DNA of 64,000 nucleotides from an uncultured Alsobacter sp. Lineage in GTDB: Bacteria; Pseudomonadota; Alphaproteobacteria; Rhizobiales; Beijerinckiaceae. Below, one piece after another: positions 16,326 through 25,670 of the stretch (position 1 is its first letter; every line of letters starts with the position of its first letter). The stretch is taken from the NCBI RefSeq assembly GCF_945952055.1, contig NZ_CAMFHB010000003.1, positions 1 through 64,000 on the forward strand, in the 5' to 3' direction. A program made the position numbers and the translations under genes. The notes under the pieces are model-generated. The model did no database searches, was not told the DNA's origin, and was given only the letters and a program-made list of their open reading frames with translations.

Positions 16326-18236
16326 TCAAGCCTGCGGCAGCCACACGGCCATCGCGCCCTCGGCGCGATTGGCCCACAGGTAATAGGGCACCGCCCGCAG
16401 CGCGCAGGTCGCGAGGCGGGTGGGCTCGGTGCGATAAAGGCCGGACCAGTCCTCATCGACCGCTGCCAGCGCGGTGCCCTCCACGACGACCGCGCCGCCG
16501 CCCGGCAGATCGGGATCGAACCGCGGGCCGAGCGCCGCGTCCGCCGGGAGGCGGATGCGGCGGGGATCCATCCCGACGTCGCACTCCTCCACGCAGTAGA
16601 CGACCGGGCCGCGGCGCAGGGCCTGCCGGCCCGCATCGGCGGCCACGGCCGGATGGGCGTGCAGGCGCTCGACCAGCATGGCGAGCCTGAGCACCACCTC
16701 CTCGCCGCCGCTCCAGTGGCGGTCGATCCGGCAATAGCCGTCCTGGGTGAGAGGGCCCGCGTCCACGGCCTGCCCGTCGACCGTCAGCGTCGCGGACCGG
16801 GACCAGCCGGGCACGCGCAGCAGCAGCGCCACGCGGCGCGGCGTGTCCGGGACGAGCCGCAGGCGCACCGTGCCGTCCCAGGGATAATCGGTGGCCTGCA
16901 CGAGCCGCACGGGCCTGCCGCCGACGTCGAGGTCGGCCTCGCACGACGCGTACTGGTGCACGGCCACCGTGTCGGATCCGGCCGAGCAGACGAACTGTCC
17001 GGCGCCGGCCATGAAGCGGGCGATGTTGGTGGCGCAGCAGGGGCAGTAGTGCCAGCGCCAGCGTCGATGCTGGCCGGCGCTTTCGAGCACGTTGTCGTAG
17101 AAGAAGTGCTCGCCGTCGGCCGAGAGGCCGGCAAGCGCGCCGTTGAACAGCACCGTCTCGACGATGTCGGCATGCCGCCCGTGGAGGGCTAGGCTGTCGA
17201 GGCGGTGGGCGAAGAGCCCCAGCCCGATCGCGGCACAGGTCTCCGCATAGGCCGTGGCGTTGGGCAGGTCGTATTCGCGGGTGAAGCCCTCGTTGTCCGC
17301 CGACGGGCCGATGCCGCCGGTGACGTAGAGCTGGCGCGACACCAGGCGGTCGAAGAGCCGGCCGCATGCCGCGGCGAGCGCCGCGTCGCCGTCCGCGCGG
17401 GCGAGGTCCGCCATCGCGGCATAGAGATAGGTCGCCCGCACCGCGTGGCCGACCACCTCGGCCTGCTCGCGCACGGGCTTGTGGGCCTGGCTGTAGGCAT
17501 AGGTCTTGTAGTGATAGTCGGCGGGATCCTGGCCGCGCGCCCTGGCCTCCTCGTCGAAATAGGAGGGCATGCGACCCCGTTCGTCGACGAGGTAGCGCGC
17601 GAAGGCCAGGTGCCGCGGGTCGCCCGTGAGGTCGTGGAGCCTGACCATGGCGAGCTCCATCTCGGCATGGGCGTCGTAGCCCCGGCGCTGGCTGGGGAGG
17701 GGGCCGAATGTCGCGATGGCGTGGTCGACGGCCCTGGAGACGACCTCGAGCAGGCGGCGCTTGCCCGTGGCCCGCGTGTAGGCCACCGCGCCTTCCACGA
17801 GGTGACCCAGCGAATACATCTCGTGCCAGTCGCGCAGGTTGGTCCAGCGTCGCCCGGGCTCGCGGCGAATGAACCAGCTGTTGAGGTAGCCGTCCGGCAT
17901 CTGTCCGGCGGCATAGCGCTCGGCGATGGCGTCGATGCGCTCCTCGAGCCGACCGTCCCTGCCGCCGGCCAGCATGGCGAGGCTCGCCGCCTCGATCCAC
18001 TTGCCGATGTCCGAGTCGAAGAAGTGCTGCATCGACAGGCCGCTCGCCTGGACGGGACGAACGAGCGGGGCGGGCGCCCGGTCGAAGGCGAGTGTCTCGA
18101 GCCATCCCTCCTCGTCCAGGCGACGCAGCAGCGCCGGCACGGTGACGTCGCGGACGAGACCGATCCGGTCGGCCCAGAAGCCCCCCGTGAAACGGATCCT
18201 GGCGGGGTCGACGGGGCGGAGGTTCGAGGGGGGCAA
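16326..18236 (-). CDS. Glycoside hydrolase family 127, beta-L-arabinofuranosidase-like
   Basis: The 636-residue cytoplasmic enzyme, without signal peptide, is of the former DUF1680 type. The Zn-thiolate site known from Bifidobacterium HypBA1 can be matched: Glu332 and Cys334 (ETC) and Cys400-Cys401 in CPCCATN, with Glu321 as candidate acid/base. The family cleaves beta-L-arabinofuranosides with a Cys nucleophile. The start is TTG at 18236 after AGGACC; no ATG occurs before the upstream stop. No arabinan-related enzyme or transporter adjoins it, so the real substrate is uncertain. Confidence 0.9.
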   Translation of the reverse strand: MPPSNLRPVDPARIRFTGGFWADRIGLVRDVTVPALLRRLDEEGWLETLAFDRAPAPLVRPVQASGLSMQHFFDSDIGKWIEAASLAMLAGGRDGRLEERIDAIAERYAAGQMPDGYLNSWFIRREPGRRWTNLRDWHEMYSLGHLVEGAVAYTRATGKRRLLEVVSRAVDHAIATFGPLPSQRRGYDAHAEMELAMVRLHDLTGDPRHLAFARYLVDERGRMPSYFDEEARARGQDPADYHYKTYAYSQAHKPVREQAEVVGHAVRATYLYAAMADLARADGDAALAAACGRLFDRLVSRQLYVTGGIGPSADNEGFTREYDLPNATAYAETCAAIGLGLFAHRLDSLALHGRHADIVETVLFNGALAGLSADGEHFFYDNVLESAGQHRRWRWHYCPCCATNIARFMAGAGQFVCSAGSDTVAVHQYASCEADLDVGGRPVRLVQATDYPWDGTVRLRLVPDTPRRVALLLRVPGWSRSATLTVDGQAVDAGPLTQDGYCRIDRHWSGGEEVVLRLAMLVERLHAHPAVAADAGRQALRRGPVVYCVEECDVGMDPRRIRLPADAALGPRFDPDLPGGGAVVVEGTALAAVDEDWSGLYRTEPTRLATCALRAVPYYLWANRAEGAMAVWLPQA

Positions 18237-18324
18237 GGCGAGGTCCTGGGATTCGGCGGCGCACCGTCATGCTGACAGCACGCCGCCGCTTTCTCCAGCC
18301 GCCTTGCTCGGATCGGCTGGGCGT

Positions 18325-21300
18325 TCACTCGGCCGGCGCGGCCGCGCCCTTGCCCGCGCCGCGGCCACGCGCCAGCCACAGCGACACGAGCCGGATGGCG
18401 ACGTAGAACACGGGCGTCAGGAACAGGCCGAACAGGGTGACCCCGAGCATCCCGGCGAACACCGCCGTGCCCAGCGCCTGGCGCATTTCGGCGCCCGGGC
18501 CGGTCGCGATGACGAGCGGCACCACGCCGAGGATGAAGGCGAAGGCCGTCATCAGGATCGGCCGCAGGCGCAGACGCGCCGCCTCGATGGCCGCCCGGAG
18601 CGGATCGAGCCCGTCGCGCGCCTCGGCATCGCGCGCGAACTCGACGATGAGGATGGCGTTCTTGGCGGCGAGGCCCACGAGGACCACGAGGCCGATCTGG
18701 GTCAGGATGTTGTTGTCCATCCCGCGCAGGCTGACGCCCACCAGCGCCGAGAACACGGCGAGCGGCACGATCAGGATGATCGCCAGTGGCAGCGACCAGC
18801 TCTCGTACTGCGCCGCCAGCACGAGGAAGACGAACAGCACCGCCAGCGCGAAGATGAACACGGCGAGGTTGCCGGTCGAACGCTCCTGGAAGGCCAGTTC
18901 GGTCCACTGGAAGCCCATGCCCGGCTGCAGGGTCTCGGCCGCAAGCTTCTCCATGGCGTCCAGCGCGGTGCCCGACGACACGCCCGGGCCCGGGTTCCCC
19001 TGCAGCGGCACCGACACGTACATGTTGTAGCGCTGAACGAGATCGGGACCGCTGACCTCGCGCACCTCGACGAGCGTGCCCAGCGGAACGAGGGCGCCGG
19101 TGGAGGAGCGCACCTTCAGCCGGGCGATGTCGGCGGTGTCCATGCGGTAGCGCTGGTCGGCCTGGGCCCGGACCTGGTAGACGCGCCCGAAGGCGTTGAA
19201 GTCGTTGACGTAGGCCGTGCCCAGGTTGACCTGCAGCGTCTCGAAGATCGAGGGGATCGGCACGTTCAGCATGCGCGCCTTGGTCCGGTCGATCTCGAGA
19301 TAGACCTGCGGCGAGGAGGCCGAGAAGGTCGTGAACACGCCGGCGACGTCCTTGTTGCCGGCGGCCTTGCCCATCATCAGGTAGGCGGTGCCGAGCAGGC
19401 GCCGCACGTCCGTTCCGGCGCGGTCCTGCAGCTGCATCTTGAAGCCGCCGGCGTTGCCGATGCCCGGCACGGGCGGCGGCGGGACCGCGATGATGAAGGC
19501 CTCGGGGATCGCCTGCAGCCGCCCGAACAGCTGGCCGATGATGGCGCCGGCCGGCTGCCTGGCCGCGATGCGATCCTCGAAGGAGGTGAACCGGGCGAAG
19601 ATCGCGGCGGCGTTGGACGCGTTGGTGAAGGTCGCGCCGGAGAAGCCGGCGAAGGCGACGGCATCCTGCACGCCGGGCGTCTCGCGGATGATCTTGGAGG
19701 CCCGCTGCACCACGTCGTCGGTGCGCGACAGGGCGGCCCCGTCGGGCAACTGGATGACGACGATGGCGTAGCCCTGGTCGAGCGTCGGGATGAAGCCCGT
19801 GGGCGTGCGCTGCACCAGCCAGACCGTGCCGCCGATCAGGCCGACATAGATCGCCAGCATGATGACCCGGCGACGGGCCAGGACGCCCACCACGCGCGCG
19901 TAGCCGTGGGCCGTGGCGTCGAAGCCGCGGTTGAAGCCGCCGGCCAGCGCGGACAGGCCCCGCGAGACGGGGTTGCGCGAGGCGAGCGCGCCGTGGGGCT
20001 TGAGGAGGAGAGCGGCCAGCGCCGGCGACAGCGTCAGCGAGTTGAACGCGGAGATCACCGTCGAGACGGCGATGGTCAGCGCGAACTGCCGGTAGAACTG
20101 GCCCGAGATGCCGGGGATGAACGCCGTCGGGATGAACACCGCGCACAGCACCAGCGCGATGGCCACCACCGCGGAGCCGACCTCGTCCATCGTGGTGTGG
20201 GCCGCGTCGCGCGGTGACATGCCGTCGGCGATGTTGCGCTCGACGTTCTCGACCACGACGATCGCGTCGTCGACGACGATGCCGATGGCGAGCACCAGCC
20301 CGAAGAGCGTCAGCGTGTTCAGCGAGAAGCCGAGCAGCGACATGACCGCGAAGGTGCCGACGAGCGACACCGGGATCGCGACGATGGGGATGATCGCCGT
20401 GCGCCAGCTCTGCAGGAAGACGATGATGACCACGACCACGAGGGCGACGGCCTCGAAGAGTGTCTTGTAGACCTCGCGCACCGACTCCGCGATGAACTCG
20501 GTCGGGTTGTAGACGATCGTGTACTCGAGCCCCTTGGGGAAGTCGGCCTTGAGGCTCTCCATGGTGGCCTTGATGGAGGCCGCGGCGGCGAGCGCGTTCG
20601 TGCCCGGCCGCTGGAAGATGCCCATGGCCACCGCGGGCTTGCCGTTGAGGTAGGAGTTCGTCACGTAGTCCTGGGCGCCGAGCTCCACCCGCGCCACGTC
20701 GCGCAGCCGGACGATCTGCCCGTCCGATCCGGACCGGACGATCACCTCGCGGAACTGGCGCGGATCGTCGAAGCGCCCCTGCGTGGTGACGATGAACTGG
20801 AACGCGTTGTCGCCCCGGTTGGGCGGCGTGCCAAGCGCGCCGCCGGACACCTGGACGTTCTGCTCCTGCACGGCGCGCACGACGTCGCCGGTGGTCAGCC
20901 CGTAGGCGGACAACTGGTCCGGGTTGAGCCACACGCGCAGCGAATACTGACGCTCGCCGAACAGCACCAGATCGCCGACGCCGTCGAGCCGCAGCAGCAC
21001 GTCGCGCACGTTGTTGCGGGCGTAGTTCGAGACGTAGAGCTGGTCGTAGCTCTCGTCCGGCGAGAGCATGTGGACGACCATCATCAGGTCCGGCGAGGAC
21101 TTGCGCGTGGTGACGCCGAGCCGTCGCACCTCCTCCGGCAGGCGCGGCGTGGCGATGGCCACCCGGTTCTGCACGAGCACCTGCGCGAGATCGAGGTCCG
21201 TGCCCACCTTGAACGTGATGGTGAGCGACACCTGGCCGTCGCTGGTGGAATAGGAGGACATGTAGAGCATGCCCTCCACGCCGTTCACCTCCTGCTCGAT

Positions 21301-21498
21301 GGGCGTGGCGACGGTGGCCGCGATGGTTTCCGCGTTGGCCCCGGGATAGGTCGCTCGCACGACGATGGAGGGTGGCGCGATCTCCGGGTACTGCGCGACC
21401 GGCAGGCCGAAATAGGCGATGCCGCCGACGATCAGGATCACGAGCGACAGCACGCTGGCGAAGATCGGCCGGTCGATGAAGAAGTGCGAGAACTTCAT
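18325..21498 (-). CDS. RND multidrug efflux transporter, inner-membrane pump
   Basis: The 1057-residue HAE1-type pump resembles AcrB/MexB. It begins MKFSHFFIDRPIFASVLSLV, has the usual two large periplasmic loops, and has twelve predicted helices. The proton-relay pair of acidic residues occurs in GLVLAIGIVVDDAIVVVENVER. It works with a membrane-fusion protein and an outer-membrane channel to export toxic compounds. The fusion gene lies 52 bp upstream in the same direction. No TolC-like gene is present in the window. Confidence 0.95.
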   Translation of the reverse strand: MKFSHFFIDRPIFASVLSLVILIVGGIAYFGLPVAQYPEIAPPSIVVRATYPGANAETIAATVATPIEQEVNGVEGMLYMSSYSTSDGQVSLTITFKVGTDLDLAQVLVQNRVAIATPRLPEEVRRLGVTTRKSSPDLMMVVHMLSPDESYDQLYVSNYARNNVRDVLLRLDGVGDLVLFGERQYSLRVWLNPDQLSAYGLTTGDVVRAVQEQNVQVSGGALGTPPNRGDNAFQFIVTTQGRFDDPRQFREVIVRSGSDGQIVRLRDVARVELGAQDYVTNSYLNGKPAVAMGIFQRPGTNALAAAASIKATMESLKADFPKGLEYTIVYNPTEFIAESVREVYKTLFEAVALVVVVIIVFLQSWRTAIIPIVAIPVSLVGTFAVMSLLGFSLNTLTLFGLVLAIGIVVDDAIVVVENVERNIADGMSPRDAAHTTMDEVGSAVVAIALVLCAVFIPTAFIPGISGQFYRQFALTIAVSTVISAFNSLTLSPALAALLLKPHGALASRNPVSRGLSALAGGFNRGFDATAHGYARVVGVLARRRVIMLAIYVGLIGGTVWLVQRTPTGFIPTLDQGYAIVVIQLPDGAALSRTDDVVQRASKIIRETPGVQDAVAFAGFSGATFTNASNAAAIFARFTSFEDRIAARQPAGAIIGQLFGRLQAIPEAFIIAVPPPPVPGIGNAGGFKMQLQDRAGTDVRRLLGTAYLMMGKAAGNKDVAGVFTTFSASSPQVYLEIDRTKARMLNVPIPSIFETLQVNLGTAYVNDFNAFGRVYQVRAQADQRYRMDTADIARLKVRSSTGALVPLGTLVEVREVSGPDLVQRYNMYVSVPLQGNPGPGVSSGTALDAMEKLAAETLQPGMGFQWTELAFQERSTGNLAVFIFALAVLFVFLVLAAQYESWSLPLAIILIVPLAVFSALVGVSLRGMDNNILTQIGLVVLVGLAAKNAILIVEFARDAEARDGLDPLRAAIEAARLRLRPILMTAFAFILGVVPLVIATGPGAEMRQALGTAVFAGMLGVTLFGLFLTPVFYVAIRLVSLWLARGRGAGKGAAAPAE

Positions 21499-21550
21499 GG
21501 CGCGCTCCGGGGGCGGGCGGCGGGAGGAGTGGACGGCGTCGGGGTGCGGA

Positions 21551-22705
21551 TCAGTTGGTCTTGCGCTCGCGCACGGGCGGCAGCGTGGTCATCTGGGGCG
21601 AGACCTTGACACCGGGGCGCACGCGCATGAGGCCGTTGACGACGATGGTCTCGTCGCCCTTCAGGCCTTCGCGCACGACGCGGTAGCCGTCCTCCATCGG
21701 CCCCGGGCGGATGGCGCGGGGCGTGACGCTGCCGTCGTCGGCGACCACGTAGACGATGCGCCGGTCCTGGTCGCTGGCCACCGCCTCGTCGGGCACGAGG
21801 ATGCCGCGGTAGCGGTCCGAGCCGGGGATGCGGATGCGACCGAACATGCCCGGCCGGAGATAAAGGTCGGCATTGGGCAGGATGGCGCGGGTGCGCACCG
21901 TTCCGGTCGCCTCGTCGAGCCTGTTGTCGACGAAGTCGAGCTTGCCCGGCCGCTTGGGGTCGCGCTCGTCGGAGGTGGCCACCGTGACGTCCGTGCCGGT
22001 CCCCTTCGGCCCGAAGGCGCTGGAGGCCGTGCGCGCGTAGGCGAGGTAGGAGCGTTCGTCGACGTCGAAATAGAAGCGGATCGGATCGACGGCCACGATG
22101 GTGGTGAGGAGCGTGTCGTTCACCCGCACGAGGTTGCCGGCCGAGACGAGATGGCGGCTCGTGCGCCCGCCGATCGGCGCGCGGATCTTGGTGAACTCGA
22201 GGTCGAGCCGCGAGGACTCGGCACTGGCCTTTGCCGCGGCGAGCTCGGCCTGGGCCTGCAGGAAGGCCTGCCGGCGCTGGTCGAGGAGCTGGTCGGCGAT
22301 GTTGCCGGTGGTGCGCAGGTTCTCGGCCCGGGCCAGGTCGGACTGCGCGAAGTCGAGCCGGGATTGCGCCTGCTCCACCAGGGACTTGGCCCTGTCGAAG
22401 GCGGCCTGGTAGGGGCGCGGGTCGATGGTGAAGAGCGGGTCGCCCGCCTTCACCATGGCGCCGTCCACGAAGTCGACGCTGTCGAGGTAGCCGGTCACCC
22501 GGGCGCGGACCTCCACGCTCTCGCTCGCCTCGAAGCGGCCCGTGTAGTCGTCGTACTCGACGATGTCCTTCACCACCGGCTTGGCGACGACCACCGGCGG
22601 CGGGCTCGCGGGTCCGCCCTGCGCATGAGCCTGCGGGGGCGCCGCGAGCGGCAGGGCGAGAAGCGTGAGCAGGGCCGTAGCATACGTATGCAATCTCGGG
22701 TGCAT
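21551..22705 (-). CDS. RND efflux periplasmic adaptor (membrane fusion protein)
   Basis: The 384-residue HlyD/AcrA-type adaptor has a cleavable signal peptide (MHPRLHTYATALLTLLALPL, ending AHA) and no lipobox. A lipoyl-like half occurs in VEVRARVTGYLDSVDFVDG. A central coiled coil of about 70 residues follows (residues 100-170, alternating Ala, Gln and Leu). The beta-barrel ends in GLMRVRPGVKV. The start was moved to 22705, where the signal peptide begins. It is transcribed before the pump. Confidence 0.93.
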   Translation of the reverse strand: MHPRLHTYATALLTLLALPLAAPPQAHAQGGPASPPPVVVAKPVVKDIVEYDDYTGRFEASESVEVRARVTGYLDSVDFVDGAMVKAGDPLFTIDPRPYQAAFDRAKSLVEQAQSRLDFAQSDLARAENLRTTGNIADQLLDQRRQAFLQAQAELAAAKASAESSRLDLEFTKIRAPIGGRTSRHLVSAGNLVRVNDTLLTTIVAVDPIRFYFDVDERSYLAYARTASSAFGPKGTGTDVTVATSDERDPKRPGKLDFVDNRLDEATGTVRTRAILPNADLYLRPGMFGRIRIPGSDRYRGILVPDEAVASDQDRRIVYVVADDGSVTPRAIRPGPMEDGYRVVREGLKGDETIVVNGLMRVRPGVKVSPQMTTLPPVRERKTN

Positions 22706-23018
22706 GAAGCGTTGCCTCGCGCAAAGGAGCCTGACGTCACAAGTTCGGCGAGCCCGCCCGGCGGAAGCCGCCGCCGGCATGGCTGGAAGTCCGGGCGCCT
22801 TCGCACGGGGCGCCGTGTCGGGGTGGGCCAGCATTCCGATCTGGGCCGGACGATGCTGCGGGCCGCGCATGCGGATCGGCGGTGGGGCACACGGGGCCCC
22901 TCGGCCAACTCAACCGTCGCGGTACGCCCTGAGATGGTGCGCACCGCAAGCCAGGCAAGGGTGGCACGATTGTCATATTCGCGAAAGGGGCGGGAGCGCC
23001 CGCCGCGGCCGCGAGGCG
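22706..23018. other. Intergenic region upstream of the efflux operon
   Basis: About 310 bp separate the efflux adaptor from the upstream nth gene on the same strand. A minus-strand hairpin GGCGGG/CCCGCC (22989-23004) follows nth and could act as a weak terminator. The remainder shows no ORF, RNA gene or clear promoter boxes. No regulator gene for the pump is adjacent. Confidence 0.5.
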
Positions 23019-23804
23019 TCAGATCACCGTCTTCGGCTCGAAGCGGCAGATGTCGGAGATGAGGCAGCGCGGACAGTCGGGCTTGCGCGCCTTGCAGACG
23101 TAGCGACCGTGCAGGATCAGCCAGTGGTGGGCGTGCAGGCGGAAACGGTCCGGCACGATCTTCTCGAGCCCCAGCTCGACCGCCAGCGGGTTCTTTCCGG
23201 GGGCGAGGGGGATGCGGTTCGAGACGCGGAAGAGGTGGGTGTCGACCGCGATCGTGGGCTGCGCGAAGGCCATGTTGAGCACGACGTTGGCGGTCTTGCG
23301 ACCGACGCCGGGCAGGCGCTCCAGCGCGTCGCGATCCTGCGGCACTTCGCCGCCATGCTCGTCGATCAGGGTGCGCGAGAGAGCGATGACGTTCTTGGCC
23401 TTGTTGCGGAAGAGGCCGATCGTTTTGATCGCCTCGCGGACCTTGTCCTCGCCCAGCGCCAGCATCTTCTCCGGCGTGTCCGCCACCGCGAAGAGCGACC
23501 GCGTGGCGCGGTTTACGCCCGCGTCGGTGGCCTGCGCCGACAGCACCACGGCCACCAGCAGCGTGTAGGGATTGACGTGCTCGAGCTCGCCCTTCGGCTC
23601 CGGGTTGGCCTCGTGGAAGCGCGTGAACACCTCGTCGACCAGCGCGGGCTCCAGCGGCCTGGGCGCCTTCGGCTTGCGCTTGGCCGCCGGCTTGGCCAGG
23701 GCCTTCGAGACGGGCTTGGCCTTGACCTTCGCCAGGGCCTCGGCCGGGGGCGTGTCGACCGGTCGCGGAACGTCGGACGGGGTGAGTGGCTTTCTCGGGG
23801 GCAT
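23019..23804 (-). CDS. nth: Endonuclease III, base-excision repair
   Basis: The 261-residue DNA glycosylase/AP lyase removes oxidised pyrimidines. The helix-hairpin-helix LPGVGRKTANVV holds catalytic Lys170, and Asp188 follows in VDTH. The C-terminal iron-sulfur ligands Cys237, Cys244, Cys247 and Cys253 keep the C-x6-C-x2-C-x5-C spacing. A basic, Lys/Pro/Ala-rich N-terminal extension of about 50 residues precedes the fold, as in many alphaproteobacterial Nth proteins. The ATG at 23804 fits better than the longer frame. Divergent from the DUF2244 gene. Confidence 0.95.
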   Translation of the reverse strand: MPPRKPLTPSDVPRPVDTPPAEALAKVKAKPVSKALAKPAAKRKPKAPRPLEPALVDEVFTRFHEANPEPKGELEHVNPYTLLVAVVLSAQATDAGVNRATRSLFAVADTPEKMLALGEDKVREAIKTIGLFRNKAKNVIALSRTLIDEHGGEVPQDRDALERLPGVGRKTANVVLNMAFAQPTIAVDTHLFRVSNRIPLAPGKNPLAVELGLEKIVPDRFRLHAHHWLILHGRYVCKARKPDCPRCLISDICRFEPKTVI

Positions 23805-23908
23805 GAAGGCGTTATAGTTTGAGCCGGAGCGACCCGGCAAGGGACCGGACGCTCCGCGTGCATCCCCCGGGGCGCCGGCATCGTGCCTGTCGTCCCGCCA
23901 CGCCGAGA

Positions 23909-24430
23909 ATGGCCGCGCCGATGTCAGAGACCCGCTCGCCCGACCCCGCCTCCGCCGTCCTGTACCAGGCGGTCCTGCACCCGCACCGCTCCCTGACGTT
24001 GAAGGGCGTGCGCCTCGTCGTCGTGCTGGTGGCCTGCGCCAGCATCGTCGCCAGCATCCCGTTCCTGGTCATGGGATTCTGGCCGGTGGCCGGGTTCTAC
24101 GGCCTCGATGTCGCGCTGCTGTGGTTCGCCCTGCGGACCAACGTCACCGAAGCACAGGGCTACGAGGAGGTGCGGGTGAGCCCGCTGGAGCTCCTGCTGC
24201 GCAAGGTGCCCGTGCGCGGCGTGCCGGCGGAGTTCCGCTTCAACCCGGTCTGGACACGCCTGCACCGCTTCGAGCACCACGAGTTCGGCGTGCAGCACCT
24301 GTCGCTCGTGTCGCGCGGGCAGAGCGTCTCGGTGGGACATTTCCTGTCGCCCGACGAGAAGGCCAACCTCCACGACGGGTTGTCGGCGGCGCTGGCGACC
24401 GCGCGGCGAGGGCCGATGTTCTCGGAGTAA
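23909..24430 (+). CDS. DUF2244 membrane protein
   Basis: The 173-residue protein has two hydrophobic helices (LVVVLVACASIVASIPFLVM and GLDVALLWFALRT) and a C-terminal cytoplasmic beta domain. The family pattern PHRSLTLKG, then FNPVWTRL and VSVGHFLSPDEKA, is clear. DUF2244 genes commonly lie beside nth in alphaproteobacteria, as here, but no activity is established. ATG 23909 or ATG 23921 could be the start. Confidence 0.85.
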   Translation: MAAPMSETRSPDPASAVLYQAVLHPHRSLTLKGVRLVVVLVACASIVASIPFLVMGFWPVAGFYGLDVALLWFALRTNVTEAQGYEEVRVSPLELLLRKVPVRGVPAEFRFNPVWTRLHRFEHHEFGVQHLSLVSRGQSVSVGHFLSPDEKANLHDGLSAALATARRGPMFSE

Positions 24431-24503
24431 ACTGGTTGCCCCAGAACAACTCACGGTTCTCATCCGGTGAGCTTGTGAATCTCTTGCCAATCCAGCCAGC
24501 ACC

Positions 24504-24610
24504 TCCCTCTCCGCGTCATGGCCGGGCTTGGCCCGGCCACCCACGACTTGCGGGTGGCCCCGGCAAAGTCGTGGATGCCCGGGCCAAGCCCGGGCAGGAC
24601 GGCCGAGAGG
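24504..24610. repeat. Palindromic intergenic repeat, copy A
   Basis: The element has outer arms around GGCCGGGCTTGGCCCGGCCA and GCCCGGGCCAAGCCCGGGCA. Inner arms are CCACGACTT and AAGTCGTGG. It lies between two plus-strand genes. Three further copies occur in the window (near 31.6, 40.4 and 60.4 kb). Confidence 0.85.
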
Positions 24611-24761
24611 TGGTCGCGCGCTGGAGACGTCAAATGCAACGCCGCACCAGGACTTGACCTACACTCTCTCGGGACGAGGGCATCGGGGGCAGCGCATCGC
24701 AGGTTTCGGGTGTCGCCCTCTCGGTGAATCCGCCAAGGTGGCTGCAACACGGAGCCGAGCC

Positions 24762-25664
24762 ATGCTGCAGATGTCGTCAGAAATCGCCCCGACCCCGATC
24801 GCCGACCTGGTGTCCGATGGGCCCGTCGCCGACTACGAGCGCGTCCGCAAGGCGCTGGCCTTCATGACGGCGCGCTGGCGCGACCAGCCCTCGCAGGAGG
24901 CGATCGCCGAGCACGTGGGCGTGTCGCCCTCGCACCTGCACCACATCTTCCGGCGCTGGGCCGGGCTGACGCCCAAGGCCTTCCTGCAGGCCGTGACGCT
25001 CGACCATGCGCGCGAGCTGCTGCGCGGGTCGGCGAGCGTGCTCGACACGGCGCTGGAGGTCGGCCTGTCGGGACCGGGCCGGCTGCACGATCTCTTCGTC
25101 ACGCACGAGGCCATGAGCCCCGGCGAGTGGAAGAGCGGCGGGGAGGGCGTGACGCTGCGCTACGGCTTCCATCCCTCGCCGTTCGGCGAGTCGATCGTGG
25201 TCGCTGCCCCGCGCGGACTGGCTGGCCTCGGCTTCGTCGACGATGGGGACCGGCCCGCCGCGCTCGCGGACATGCGGCGCCGCTGGCCGAGGGCAGCCTT
25301 CGTCGAGGACGAGGCGGCGACGGCGCCGCTCGCGCTGCGGGCCTTCGATCCCGCGACGTGGCGGGCGGAGACCCCGCTCCGGGTGGTGCTCATCGGAACG
25401 GATTTCGAGGTCCGCGTGTGGGAGACGCTGCTGCGCATCCCGCTCGGCCGGGCGACGACCTATTCCGACATCGCCTCCCACCTCGGCAAGCCCAAGGCCG
25501 CCCGGGCCGTGGGCGCGGCGGTGGGGCGCAATCCCGTTTCCTTCGTGGTGCCCTGCCACCGCGTGCTCGGCCGCTCGGGGGCCCTCACCGGCTATCACTG
25601 GGGCATCACCCGCAAGCAGGCCATCCTCGGCTGGGAGGCCGGCCAGACGGGCGCGGTGTCCTGA
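24762..25664 (+). CDS. Ada-like AraC regulator fused to methylguanine methyltransferase
   Basis: The 300-residue protein has an AraC-type helix-turn-helix at about residues 25-115 (EAIAEHVGVSPSHLHHIFRR). An O6-methylguanine-DNA methyltransferase domain follows at about 210-295, with the acceptor Cys265 in VVPCHRV. It removes alkyl groups from guanine irreversibly. The N-terminal zinc domain of E. coli Ada, which senses methylphosphotriesters, is absent. Regulation, if any, must therefore use another signal. The start at 24762 removes an upstream stretch that translates the repeat element. Confidence 0.88.
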   Translation: MLQMSSEIAPTPIADLVSDGPVADYERVRKALAFMTARWRDQPSQEAIAEHVGVSPSHLHHIFRRWAGLTPKAFLQAVTLDHARELLRGSASVLDTALEVGLSGPGRLHDLFVTHEAMSPGEWKSGGEGVTLRYGFHPSPFGESIVVAAPRGLAGLGFVDDGDRPAALADMRRRWPRAAFVEDEAATAPLALRAFDPATWRAETPLRVVLIGTDFEVRVWETLLRIPLGRATTYSDIASHLGKPKAARAVGAAVGRNPVSFVVPCHRVLGRSGALTGYHWGITRKQAILGWEAGQTGAVS

Positions 25665-25670
25665 GGCGGC

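Noticed and set aside
17189..20932. 1247-codon minus-strand frame over the RND and GH127 genes
   Set aside because: It runs out of frame through both genes, is full of Arg, Gly and Pro runs and has no domain. The overlapping frames encode clear RND and GH127 proteins.
22679..22692. GCATACGTATGC palindrome as an operator
   Set aside because: It lies inside the signal-peptide codons of the efflux adaptor and has no partner site or regulator nearby.
24511..24610. CRISPR array or insertion-sequence remnant at the palindromic repeat
   Set aside because: The copies are single, widely separated and self-complementary, without spacers, transposase or target duplications.
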